Shown here: positions 22,715 to 32,775 of the stretch, piece by piece
Layout: the number at the start of each line of letters is the position of its first letter
How positions within the stretch are numbered: position 1 is the first letter of the stretch
The notes under the pieces: generated by a model
What the model was told of the DNA's origin: nothing
The model's database searches: none
What the model saw: only the letters and a program-made list of their open reading frames with translations
Assembly (NCBI GenBank): GCA_024180945.1
Contig: JAKSGN010000043.1
Location: forward strand, 1,178,001-1,242,000
From: Macrophomina tecta
Taxonomy: Eukaryota; Ascomycota; Dothideomycetes; Botryosphaeriales; Botryosphaeriaceae
DNA length: 64,000 nt
Reading direction: 5' to 3'
Translations under genes and position numbers: made by a program

Positions 22715-25308
22715 GTATCTAAAGCTGAAGAAGAATAAACCCTCGTATATTTATAAATTTATCTAAATAATAATAATCTTATATTATTCTTAGCCTTATT
22801 AACGAGTACTAAATCTTTAGAGAATAAGTTTCTTAAATTAAGCGAATAGTACTAAGCTATAGAAGCTAGTAGTAGCTATTAACTAGATTTACTTATTCGA
22901 CTACTAATGCTATTACCGTCTGCAATGAGTAATAGGTTAAACTTACGAGAAGAGTAGCCTAAAAATAGCCTTTAAGTACGCTAAACGTAGAGTACTAGAA
23001 CGATCGTAACTAGAGACGGTTAAATCTAGAATAACTAAAAGCCTAAGCTAGATTTAGAAACTACGCCTATAACGCTTAAATAATATTACTAACCTGCTCC
23101 TTAAGCCTTAGGGGGTAACTAAGAATAATAACTAAGACTCGAGTAACTAATACTAGCCTAATATAAGACTTCGCCTAATCTAGCAGCCGCACGAGGTAAC
23201 CGTATACTAAGAAGCTTAGAAATTAGCGCGTAAATTAATCTAAATTCGATTATTTAAGGTAAAAGAACACGTAGATTAGCCTATATTACGCAACTCCTAC
23301 TTAATTAGTACTTAGATTAAGCCTAGAGGGCTATATTTATTATAGCGTTATTTACTAAATAGCTAATACGCTAGCATCGAGATACTCTTCTACCTAAGCC
23401 TAAGATGTATAAGAATACTCTTACGCACCTAATAGGCACTAAATTTCTTAAAGTAGTAGAAACAGAACTATAGAAAGTCTAGAATAAGGGGGTATAAAAG
23501 ATTATTTTAGTAATAGATATATAAGATAATACTAAGGAGGTAATACCGCTTACTTAGGTTTTTAAGTATAAATTCGATAAAAATAGCTATCTACTAAAAT
23601 ATAAGGCACGTATCTATGTTAGAGGTAATCTATAAATAATCTAAAAAGATATCTTTATAGCTACCCTAGCTTTCTATATTTTTCGAGTGCTTATGGCTAT
23701 TATTTATGCCTTTAACCTTAAAATAAGATAATATAATATTATAAATACGTTTCCGTACGTTCTACTTAAGTAAATAACGTACTATAAGCTACTAAAAGAA
23801 ATAATATTAAAGAATAAATAAGTTCTTTAACTACTAAAAGTGTTATATAGTTTTAAAGAATTACTAGCGCTTTAGCAACGTTACTTCTATAATATACTTA
23901 TAGAACTCAGCTTAGAACTAGTTCTAGACGCCCTATATCTCTATACGAATAATTATCTATTTACGTTCTTCTTTATAGATGACGTTATCGTTGCTTTTTA
24001 TAAAGATGACGAACGCTACGTAGATATATTCTAAGAGGACCTATTCTAGCGCTACGAGATACGTATAATAGGCGAAATCTAGTAGTTTCTTATACTACGT
24101 ATAGTCCGTAACCGATAAGAGCGTTTGCTTTGGCTTTCTTAGAAATCATACGTTAATAGTTTAATTACTAAATATAACGTTAAGGAAGCGAACGCTCTAG
24201 TAATATCTTTACTATAAGACGAGCCTCTTATACTAAATAAAGACTTATACGTAATACTATAAAATGTTTATACCTTTTAAAGTAAGATGGGATTAGTATA
24301 GTTCGCTATAATTAGTACGAGAGCGAATATTATCTTTACTATATTAGCTCTATTAGCTTACTTAACTAATCCGTTATACTATTACCTTATACTGGCGTAG
24401 AGACTCCTTAAATACCTTAGAGAAATAAAGAAACTCGCCTTATACTTTAACGGCTTAGTCTACTAGGATAAATAAAATATCTTTATAATTAGTAGTAACG
24501 CGGCATACGTAAACAATTAAGAAACGCGTAGAAGCTACTAAGGCTCGCTCGTTACGCTATTTAGAGGTCTAGTAGATTAGAAAGCTATTAAATAACTAAC
24601 CGTTACTATATTAACTATCGAAGTAGAGCTCCTTGCCTTATTTAAAATAGCTAAGTAGTGCTTTTAGTGGAAACGATTCTTTAACTAACTATAGTTTAAT
24701 CTAGGCTATCTTATATAGATTTAGTGTGATAACCAAATGACACTACGGCTTATGGAAGAAAGCGTTGGAAAACTAATAATAAAGCTACGCTATATTAATA
24801 TTTATTATTACTGGCTTAGATAAGAAGCGCTAGTAGGTAATATCTACTTTAGATGGACGCCTATAGCCGATATAATAGTAGACGGACTTATAAAGGTATT
24901 ACTAAAGTAGAAGTACTAGGTATTCGTTAACTAATTAGGACTTACGCCGCTAACTAGATAAAATTACTAAGTTTCTTCTGTTTTCTTTGTTTGACGTTAT
25001 GCGCTTTTTATTTTTTCTTATTTAGATGTATATAGCCTGCAGTAATCTACTCGGTAAAATTATTAGCTACTTATTAGTTATTACTTTATATTCTATTAGA
25101 GCTAGCAACCTAGCCACCTATATGGTTTAATAGTCTAAAGGCTATTAGGCTTAGTTAGCTATACTATGTCCTGGCTAATGGAACCCGCTCGCTATCCTTT
25201 TTGATTTCGAGTTCACAAGTTTAATTCTTAGTTATATACGTAGTTATTCTTTTTGCCTACAGCCACTGTCATATCGTGCGCTGGATTCACCACCACACGA
25301 AGGGGGTG

Positions 25309-25445
25309 TGTTGGAATATCACGTGTGTGTACAATAAACTTTAGCTTAGTCACGGAAGAGGACGGATAAGAGGCTCCCCCTGAGCGTACCTCTCAGTCCT
25401 CATGCCACTCATTCTCAATTGATGGTATCACCACCAAATCCAACA
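25309..25445 (+). repeat. Copia 3' LTR
   Basis: 137 bp, identical to the 5' LTR. It is preceded by a purine-rich tract (GAAGGGGG, about 25299-25306) and followed by the target duplication ATTTG. Confidence 0.97.
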
Positions 25446-27023
25446 ATTTGTTTGCAGTGCTAATATCCCTTGAACACTATAGAATGGCCGCACGAATATT
25501 ACCGCCGCTGCCGGCGGTGCATGAGTGTCTCTGGTTTTCTGTTGTCGAGGAAACGGCAATTTCGCTTGTCAGCCGCCCACTTTCTTATACTATTTTGCCT
25601 GCTTCCCAAAGATTTGGTGCGCTACCTTGGTTTCGTTATAACCAACAGGTGGTAGCCATATAATCACATATGGATAAGAGACAGTACAAAAAAAAAATGT
25701 AAAGCGGTCTTCGGACGGATAAAAAAAAAGAGCGTTCATATTTCGCGGGAGTGTTGTTGCCATACCAGGAAGCTTGCCGGTGACCATACTATCTATAAAC
25801 AGGGCCCGGCGCACATGTCCTGTCTGTTTATTTTTAGAGCTCTATAGAGTATTCATCTCTTAATACTTTTCTGTAGACTTTAAAAGTTAATATTCTCTAT
25901 TTGAGTATTTGTTCTCAACCTCTATGAAATAGTGAAGAATACTTATTTCTTGTAATTTTTTATAATACTCAGTCAGAATTTGGCTAGTAAATATAAGTAC
26001 GCTCCAAGATAACTTAAGTGTTAGCTCTTCTTTATTAGTTCTTTTTCTATTCTTTTATGCTTGAGAATAAAAACGCCCTTAAAGCGCCCGGTTCTTAATA
26101 CATTAGATACACCTCTTAAGTGCTAGGTCGATCTTTTTTTCTTAGCGATACTCTGATAGCGGCGGCGAACCCGTGACGCTTGAAACCTCTTCTCCGACCG
26201 CCTACCCGAAAAGTATCCCCTCCTGTTAAAGCCCAAGCGTAACAATCCGACAGACCATGACGCACGCTCGGCGACTGGTAGACCAGAAGCTGCGGATCCT
26301 TCCCGGAGCTGAGCCCTGAATGAGAGCACTCGACATGCGCTCCTCCTTGGCTGTAGGCTTATCAACAGCTTGTTTGTGCAATGTGTGTAGTAGCTACTGA
26401 TTAGTGTAGCGAGGGAAGCCCTGCGCAATTTACCGGGCTGCAGGCGCGTCACACGGTTAGCTCCTCAGGACTTGACGTCGATTAAGAGATCTCTGTTACT
26501 TTGCCGCAAGTGGAAAATGCTCGCATTCTATCTCTAGAACGTGACGATCAACTCTACTGAAATTTCCATCATCCGGAAGCATTGTCTGAAGCGGCAGTCT
26601 GCCACCGATGCCGATCCTCGATGGTGCATCCTGCTCATTACTCGCACGTTCGCTGCGAGCATCTCATGCACAGGCCTACCGAGAAAAAGGATACAGAGCA
26701 TCAGATGTCGTTATGCATTTCTCCGTTTTTGAAGAAATGATACATTTGTTATATGAAAGAAGTCACAGTTGCAGTGCGTGTATTTTCCAGGCTGGCTTGG
26801 GGCGGAGACCGTCGTGGAAAGTGATGGTGCGTGGTCATGAACCTCAATACTTCTGAACTAGGAACGGTCACTCGCGATGGAGTTAAAGTCGTCCTGCTAC
26901 CAAATGAACGGTGTCGACGCTAATCAGTCAAACCAATGGCCGAGGAAACCGAAAAGCTGAATCAAATTAGGCAATAAGGCATTGATCGGTGAACGGTTTA
27001 GCTCACTTTCCATCAGAAAGGCC
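25446..27023. other. Intergenic, no gene seen
   Basis: Right flank of the Copia element. It contains an AT-rich stretch at about 25820-26120 and only short ORFs (for example 25448-25663 and 26123-26452 minus) without recognisable domains. It is probably decayed intergenic DNA. Confidence 0.5.
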
Positions 27024-28304
27024 TCAAAAGCCTTGCTGCTTAAGAAAGCCGAGCGTGTCTGCGATCAAATCTTGCCCGGCATAATGATAAAGAATGAGAT
27101 GGCCCGTCTCTGGATACACTCTGACATCGTGCGAAGAAGCTCTCGGGAACTTGTCGTACACTGCGTACGGTTGGCTGCCGCAGACTTCGCCGCCGCAGAA
27201 AGTGGAATCCTCTGTATGCGGAGATGGCGTGTCAGTTAGATCAGGCGAAGAAGCCAAACCGTGATTTACGTTCACCAATTCCGAGAAAAACAGGCCCGGT
27301 GTACTCCGGGGCGGACACGAGGTGGTAAGTGAACGTCATGGCCGCGCCGAACGAATCGAAGTCTCGGGTGTTCCTGAGGAGCAGGCCGGGTCAGCAATCA
27401 CAGGAGCGTTCCACAGGGCATCGGGGACTGCGCACCAGTCTACCTCAAGGATCTCCGGATCGTAAGCGCCGGAGAAGCACGCGGTGATGCGGCCTTCGCG
27501 CGTGGACTGCGTCTGATAGGTGGCAGGCACATTCCCCCACTTTTCCGGATCGATCTGCTGTGCCGGCGCCTGGAGGCCGGATAAGAAGGCGGGATAGATC
27601 CAGCTTGCGTCCCAAGAGATTCCGTGGAGCACGATCGCATCGACGTCGTCGGGATACTGCTGCGCCAGCGAGTTGGCGACAATGCCGCCGATGGAGAAGC
27701 CGACGAAGACGATCTTCTTCCACTTTTTGCCGCCCACCTCGCCTTTGCGCAGCTTCTGGATGACCTCGTGGATGTTCTCCACGTACGTTTGGGTCTGGGC
27801 CTCGAGCAGGCCGTCCGGAAACGTGCTGTTGCCGTTGCCTTTGATCCGCGGGGTCAGCCAGATGCAGTGTGATTCCGCGTTGCTCGTAAAGCTCTCACCT
27901 ATCAAGTCGACCGCGAGGGTGGGATAGCCCTCTTCGCTCATGCGTCTTACCCAGCTGTACTTCTCGGGCTTGTAAGGCAAGTCCCACATCACTTTGCTGA
28001 ACGAAGCACCATGCACGAGAAGCTGCAGGGTGCCGGCATGGGCGGAAGACTGCTCATCCTGCCCGGCGGGAAGGCAAAGGCGGGACGAGAGCGTGTATTC
28101 GTTTGACACGAGGATCTCCTTGCGCGCGAGAGCATACAGAATATCAACGCTGTACTGGCGGCCTTGGAACACCTCACTCGTGGTCCTCTAGACGCTCACG
28201 TTGATGTCGTAGTTGGTGCATGACGCCGAGGCGTGGGAGCTTCCGTGTCGCGAGAGCTGTCCGCTCAGGGCTTGGGCTGCGAGGAAGAGGGCAGAGGGGC
28301 GCAT
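27024..28304 (-). CDS. Secreted alpha/beta-hydrolase, possible nonsense codon near N-terminus
   Basis: ATG at 28304 gives a signal peptide (MRPSALFLAAQALSG). The body has the oxyanion-loop motif VHGASFSKVMWD, YSWVRRMSEEGYPTLAVDLIG and nucleophile elbow GFSIGG. Two introns restore the frame: 27374-27435 (62 bp, GTGCGC...CAG, joining VDW to NTRDFDSFG) and 27212-27269 (58 bp, with a CTAAC branch site, giving GEQDSTFC). The catalytic His lies in ETGHLILYHY near the end. An in-frame TAG occurs at 28188-28190, after residues YDINVSV. Either CAG became TAG, or a 45-bp intron (28155-28199, GTGAGC...CCAG) removes it in phase; I slightly favour a mutation because no branch site is seen. By family it would hydrolyse an ester, lactone or amide outside the cell or in the secretory route. 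It is divergent from SDR1 at 28946 and shares promoter motifs with it. Confidence 0.8.
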
Positions 28305-28945
28305 GATCGGAAATACCTGTGATTGTGGACGCAGCTAGACACAGTGTGTAGTTGGGTGAAGAGGAAATGATTTATCTCTGCCTTGTTTGGTATGGAAGAG
28401 GAATTTTCGTAGTGGGACGATCGAGCACGCAAGTCTACAGAATCCGAGTCGTATTCTGGGACCGGAGTAATTGTAAATCACTAAGGTTTCAATAAGTATT
28501 ATTAAAATAGTATTATAAAGAAAAGAGATAGCGCTTAGTAAGGAGTCGAGAATAGATAATTCTCTATTAGAAATCTTATAAGAATATTTGGAAGAGGAGA
28601 ATTAAAGAAAGAGATACAAATTATAAATTTTGGTATTTTTGGAAAGAAAAGTTGTTGTTTGGAGATTATTTACTGATACTCTTAAGTAATCGAAGTTTGA
28701 ACACAATTAACATTTCGAAAGACAGCCGTTATTTATCGAGAGACTCTACTACTACGGCATCTTGCTCAATCTGCTTCGGAAAGGTAGCGGCTTGGCTGGA
28801 GTTACAGCCCCGGCAGATCTCTTATACTCCGGTCCCCGCAGCGCAGGGATGCCTTGAGAGGATATAACATACAGTCGAAAGATGCTCAACGCCGCCAATC
28901 AAAACAGCACCATCCATACGTTCCGTTCACTCAGTTATACACGAA
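28305..28945. promoter_or_regulatory. Divergent promoter hydrolase/SDR1 with two cluster motifs
   Basis: GGACCGGAGTA occurs at 28459-28469 (plus) and again, inverted, at 28825-28835 (minus): 155 bp and 111 bp upstream of the hydrolase and SDR1 start codons. Between them lies an AT-rich stretch (about 28480-28690) with RIP-like composition, perhaps a relic insertion. Confidence 0.6.
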
Positions 28946-29874
28946 ATGACCCGTGTTTGGCTCATCACGGCTGCTCCTCCGGCTTCGGCAGGGAGATGGC
29001 GCTGGCCGCGGCAGCGCACGGCGACAAAGTGGTGGCCACGGCTCGCAACGAGTCTCAGCTCGCGGACCTGCGCGAGCGGGGCATCGTCACGAAGAGGCTG
29101 GACGTGCTGGCCGGAGACGCCAAGATGAAGGCCATCATCGACGACATCCACGCCACGGTGGGCAGCATCGACGTGCTCGTCAACAACGCCGGGTACATTC
29201 TGGTCGGCGCGGTGGAAGAGGTCAGGTAAGAGAGAAAAAAAAAAAAAAAAAAAGCGCCCCGGCCCAAGAAATACTCACGCGCGGCGCTGACCCGGAGTCC
29301 ACCAAACAGCGCGGAAGAGGTGCAAAAGAACTTCGCCACCAACGTCTTCGGGCAGTTCAACGTGCTGCGGGCGGTGGTGCCGCACATGCGGGCGCGGCGG
29401 GCCGGGGTGATCGCCAACATGGGGTCGATCGGAGGGTGGCGGGGGTCGCCGGCGGCGGGCGTGTACTGTGCGACCAAGGCGGCGGTGGCCATCTACACCG
29501 AGTCGCTGCGCGCGGAGCTGGAGCCGTTCGGCGTGGCCGTCACCTGCATCGAGCCGGGCTACTTTCGCACCAACTTCCTCGACGAGGCCTCCGGCCGCAA
29601 GCAGGTCGCCGCCAGGCGCGTGCCCGACGTCGCCGCCGAGACCCGCGCCTTTCTCGACCAGTACAACAGGAAGCAGCCCGGCGACCCGGCCAAGGGCGCC
29701 CGCGTCATCGTGCAGGCGCTCACCGGCTCCGGGCCGTGTGCGGGCCGGGCCCTGCCGCCGCGCCTGGCGCTGGGCCAGGATGCCGTGGCGTTCATCGGCG
29801 AGGCCTTGGACCGGAACCGCCAGGATTTGGATGCGTGGAAGGACGTCGTCACGCAGACCAACTGTGACGATTAG
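28946..29874 (+). CDS. Short-chain dehydrogenase/reductase (SDR1), one-base deletion
   Basis: Classical SDR: MTRVWLIT, then (after a frame change) GCSSGFGREMALAAAAHGDKVVATAR, LVNNAGYILVGAVEEV, VYCATKAAVAIYTESLR (the Tyr-x3-Lys pair) and EPGYFRTNFL. Exons 28946-29225 and 29310-29874; the intron starts GTAAGAG and holds a run of 19 A. At about 28968 a GGG run expected for Thr-Gly-Cys reads GG, shifting the frame inside the NAD(P)-binding glycine loop. Restoring one base makes the exon phase fit exactly, so this is a single deletion (or read error). It would oxidise or reduce an alcohol/ketone with NAD(P). Similar in sequence to SDR2, SDR3 and the relic at 39.4-39.7 kb. Confidence 0.85.
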
Positions 29875-30409
29875 CCGGGCGTAAAAGGGTCTGAAGAACT
29901 GCAAGTGCTGTCACGCAGGAGCTAGGGAAAGGCTATGTAGATCCTAGCCAAATCCAGGCCATTTCTTCTCGCTACCCGCACCCTGGGCATTGGCAAGTGA
30001 GTGACACGAGTTCTTAGTCCCTTAGTGCGGCCATCTCTTCGTGGCTCAACAGCGCTATTTGCAACTCTGCCTGAGGAGTTCAAGGCTCCCCGTGGATGTG
30101 TACGCGCGACGATGGAAAAAGAACAATGCGTATGGTCAAGTGCGCAATGGGTTGCAGACATGAACCAAAAAAAGGCAAGGCCACGCCAATTTCGGGATTG
30201 CTACTGAACATCCTATAAGAGACGCCATTGAATTTGCAAGAGTATCGCCGAACCGGTTCGCCGTCGTGTCCTGTCTTCCTCGTCCCTTTTTCACGTTGAA
30301 CTTGTGCATTCATGCCGAAAAGAGTTCTTTTTATTTATTTTTTTTTATTACGCAAACCACGCGCTTGTTCATTTTTTTTTTTTTTTTGCGTATCTATCTA
30401 TCTACATGA
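29875..30409. other. Intergenic between convergent SDR genes
   Basis: 3' ends of SDR1 (+) and SDR2 (-). Contains two T-rich runs (about 30325-30348 and 30371-30387). No gene seen. Confidence 0.5.
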
Positions 30410-31267
30410 CTATTTGATGTCGCTCAGGGCGCTGATGGAGCGCCACTCGTCGACTATGTCGAGAGTCTGCTTGGCGGCCTTGGTGATCTCGGTGGTGGCA
30501 TCGCTGCCGAGCGGCAGGAAGACGGGCAGCTCGCGGCCGGCGGCGGCGCCGGTGGAGGTGACGACGTCGTAGATGACCTGGGCGCCCTTCTTGGGATCGC
30601 CGAGCTGGGCGCCGTGGAAGGCGGCGAAGTTTGCGTCGCCGGTGGCGTTCAGCTCCTGGTAGTCGGGCAGGCGCTGCTCGGGGGCAGTCTTGGCGATGTT
30701 GGCGCTCGGGTTGAGCAGCTCTGTGCGAAAGAAGCCGGGCTCGACGAGGGTGTGACGGATGCCCAGATGGGCGACCTCGCCCTGCAGGCCGATGCCCAGC
30801 CAGCGCAGGGCGGCCTTGGAGGCGTTGTACAGGTTGCAGCCGGGCATGGGGTACCAGGCGGCCATGGAGCCGATGGTGACGAGGGTGCCGGAGCGCTTGC
30901 TGCGGAGGTGCGGCAGGATGGCGCGGTAGACGTTCAATGGACCGAAGACATTGCTCACAAACTGGCGCTCGGTGTCGGCGGGCGGCACCTCCTCGAGGAT
31001 GCCGGTCTGCACGTAGGCGGCGTTGTTGACGACGACGTCGACGGTGCCGTGGACGGCGAGGATGTCCTTGATCGCGGCCTGGATCTGCGGCAGCGGCTCG
31101 TTGTGGTCGAGGCGGGCCGGCGTGATGCCCTGGTCCTTGAGGTGGGCGAGCTTCTGCGGGGAGCGCGTGGCGGCGATGACCCTGTCTCCGCGCGCAGCGG
31201 CGACGAGGGCGAGCTCGAGGCCGAAGCCGGTCGAGGCGCCGGTGATGAGCCAAACGCGGGGGGCCAT
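30410..31267 (-). CDS. Short-chain dehydrogenase/reductase (SDR2), intact
   Basis: Single exon, 285 aa, ATG at 31267. TGASTGFG is the cofactor glycine loop near residue 10; DVVVNNAAYVQTG follows at about 80; the active-site Ser is in TIGSMAAW and Tyr-Lys in LYNASKAALRW; EPGFFRTELL follows. No lesion. The closest visible relatives are SDR1 and SDR3, with which it likely arose by duplication. The ATG chosen directly precedes the first beta strand (MAPRVWLIT), as in SDR1. Divergent from SDR3 with a 177-bp shared promoter. Confidence 0.92.
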   Translation of the reverse strand: MAPRVWLITGASTGFGLELALVAAARGDRVIAATRSPQKLAHLKDQGITPARLDHNEPLPQIQAAIKDILAVHGTVDVVVNNAAYVQTGILEEVPPADTERQFVSNVFGPLNVYRAILPHLRSKRSGTLVTIGSMAAWYPMPGCNLYNASKAALRWLGIGLQGEVAHLGIRHTLVEPGFFRTELLNPSANIAKTAPEQRLPDYQELNATGDANFAAFHGAQLGDPKKGAQVIYDVVTSTGAAAGRELPVFLPLGSDATTEITKAAKQTLDIVDEWRSISALSDIK

Positions 31268-31444
31268 GGTTTTGCTGCGGGCCGGAGAGGGTAGCAAGTG
31301 AGGTGCTGCCGAGAGCGCAGAGAGGGCGGGCAGCCCATATATGCTGCTTCGGCGGCGGACCGGCGTACAGCACAGTACGGCGGTCCCGCGTATATGACCC
31401 TGGCGGCGCCCTCGCCGCTCGCTGCGCTGCATCCGCTCATCACC
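31268..31444. promoter_or_regulatory. Divergent promoter SDR2/SDR3 with 12-bp inverted repeat
   Basis: GGACCGGCGTAC at 31357-31368 is followed after 6 bp by its reverse complement with one mismatch at 31375-31386. The left arm contains the cluster motif GGACCGG(A/C)GTA. The CGG-type palindrome is what Zn2Cys6 regulators usually bind. It lies about 60-110 bp from both start codons. Confidence 0.65.
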
Positions 31445-32326
31445 ATGGCCTCCGCTTCCGCTTCCGAGCCCCACCCCCGCCCTGTGTGGGTCGTCACCGG
31501 CGCGTCGTCCGGCATTGGACAGGCCATGGCGCAGGAAGCGGCGCGCTTCGCAACGGTTGTGGCCGTGGGGCGGCAGGCGGCGGGGCTGCAGGCCGCCGCC
31601 GCTGCAGGCTGCCGCCCAGCTGGCCGCCGCCATGGCCGGCGTCGCCGCGCGCGAGGGCCCGATCGACGTGCTGGTCAACGCGGCGGGGTATCTGCTGGAG
31701 GGCGCAGTCGAGGAGACGGGGTAAGTGCGTGCCCGGTGGCTTGCGCCGGCCCTGGTGCTGATCGACGCGGCAGTGACGGCGAGCTGCAGCACCTTTTCGA
31801 CACGCTCGTCTTCGGCCCGCTGCGTCTGGCGCGTGCCGTGCTCCCGCTGATGCGCCGCCGGGGCACAGGCACCATCGCCAACGTCGCCGGCATTGGCGCC
31901 CTGCACGGCGCCGCCAACGCCGGGCCCTACTGTGCCGCAAAGGCCGCGCTCACCACCCTGACCGAGGCGCTGCAGCGCGAGGCGGCGCCGCTGGGCCTGG
32001 GCGTGTGTCTGGTGCAGCTGGGCCATTTCTGCACCGCATTCCTGCGCCCGGGCCACCGCCGCAAGGCCGCCGCCCGCATCGCTGACTACGACCGCGTGCT
32101 CGACCCCATCCGCGCTGCCTTCGACGGCCTGGACGGCGCCCAGCCTGGTGATCCGCTCAAGGCAGCCCGCGCCATCACCGCCGCCCTCGCTCAGCCCTCG
32201 CCGCAGGTCCCGCCCCTGCTCGCCGTTGGGCCCGACGTGCCCGCCGCCGAGCTTCGCGCCCACGAGGCCCGCCGCGACCAGATGCTCCAGCACTTGGCGG
32301 ACGCCACCGGTGTTGCCGACACTTAA
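31445..32326 (+). pseudogene. Short-chain dehydrogenase (SDR3), internal deletion and frameshift
   Basis: MASASASEP..., then PVWVVTGASSGIGQAMAQEA (cofactor loop), DVLVNAAGYLLEGAVEETG, an intron 31721-31773 (GTAAGT...GCAG), LFDTLVFGPLRLARAVLP, PYCAAKAALTTLTEAL (Tyr-x3-Lys) and LVQLGHFCTAFL. Between AVGRQAAGLQAA (frame 2, to about 31595) and AAAQLAAAMAGVAA (frame 0, from about 31605) the frame changes and roughly 25 residues expected for the second beta strand and its Asp-Val turn are missing. The junction is flanked by two copies of GCTGCAGGC (31585-31593, 31601-31609), consistent with a slippage deletion. Shares its promoter with SDR2. Confidence 0.75.
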
Positions 32327-32775
32327 TTCCTTTCTCCGTAGCTTAATTCCACCCACTATCTCCGTTGACTTCTGCTGCGTGTAACCGTGTGCCTGTTCCA
32401 TGGCCTTCTGTGTCGTACCACTCTGGGCTGTAGTCCGTGCTAGTCGTGTGGCCGGCTTCAATGACTCCTTGCCATGGAGCTGCCTAAACGTGCGCGCGAA
32501 ATGCGCTTCCTTGGGCTCTCAACGCCCGATGAGTGAGAAGAGGTAGAGCTTTCTATTAAAACTCCCAAGGGCTATGTGGGAAGTATGCACGAACATGTTT
32601 TGGCTAGTTCTTCACGATACGGGCCGCATCATCACAGAGCTTTAACGGATCTCCGTCTCCCCCAACCCGGGTCTTCCGCCATTCACGCAGGTCAAACGCC
32701 CCCATCTGGAGACCAAGCGCAGTGATAGCGGACGCACGAAGGCCGAACTGAGCTTCGTTCCCTGACAGCGCGGGT
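32327..32775. other. Intergenic between SDR3 and the FAD oxidase
   Basis: Convergent 3' flanks; no gene or repeat seen. Confidence 0.5.

Larger units (their letters stand above)
11045..25445 (+). mobile_element. Copia (Ty1) LTR retrotransposon, RIP-mutated, carrying two nested insertions
   Basis: Bounded by two identical 137-bp LTRs (TGTTGG...CCAACA) and a 5-bp target duplication ATTTG (11040-11044 and 25446-25450). Coding remnants on the plus strand: protease-like core IVNTSSSHYIYN near 12617 (expected Asp now Asn); integrase C-terminal motif with PK-stop-NGN at about 13492; LRIYSYKAYVL near 13700; reverse transcriptase with VFKYKFDKNSYLLKYKAR near 23555 and FIDDVIV at about 23976; RNase H with SNAAYVNN and ETRRSY near 24490. 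Trp and Gln codons are replaced by TAG/TAA, as RIP would do. Without the nested DNA the element would be about 5.6 kb. It cannot make functional protein. It lies between the MFS pseudogene and the hydrolase, splitting the presumed cluster. Confidence 0.95.

Noticed and set aside
25448..25663. 71-aa ORF after the Copia element, in frame with the MFS end
   Set aside because: No resemblance to an MFS C-terminus; probably open by chance.
26123..26452. 109-aa minus-strand ORF rich in Arg/Ser
   Set aside because: No domain, composition not gene-like, no splice or promoter support.
28953..29867. 304-aa plus-strand ORF over SDR1
   Set aside because: Out-of-frame shadow of SDR1, Arg/Gly/Ala-rich and passing through the poly-A intron.
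30410..32461. 683-aa minus-strand ORF
   Set aside because: Only its last 285 residues are SDR2; the upstream part is the antisense of SDR3 kept open by high GC.
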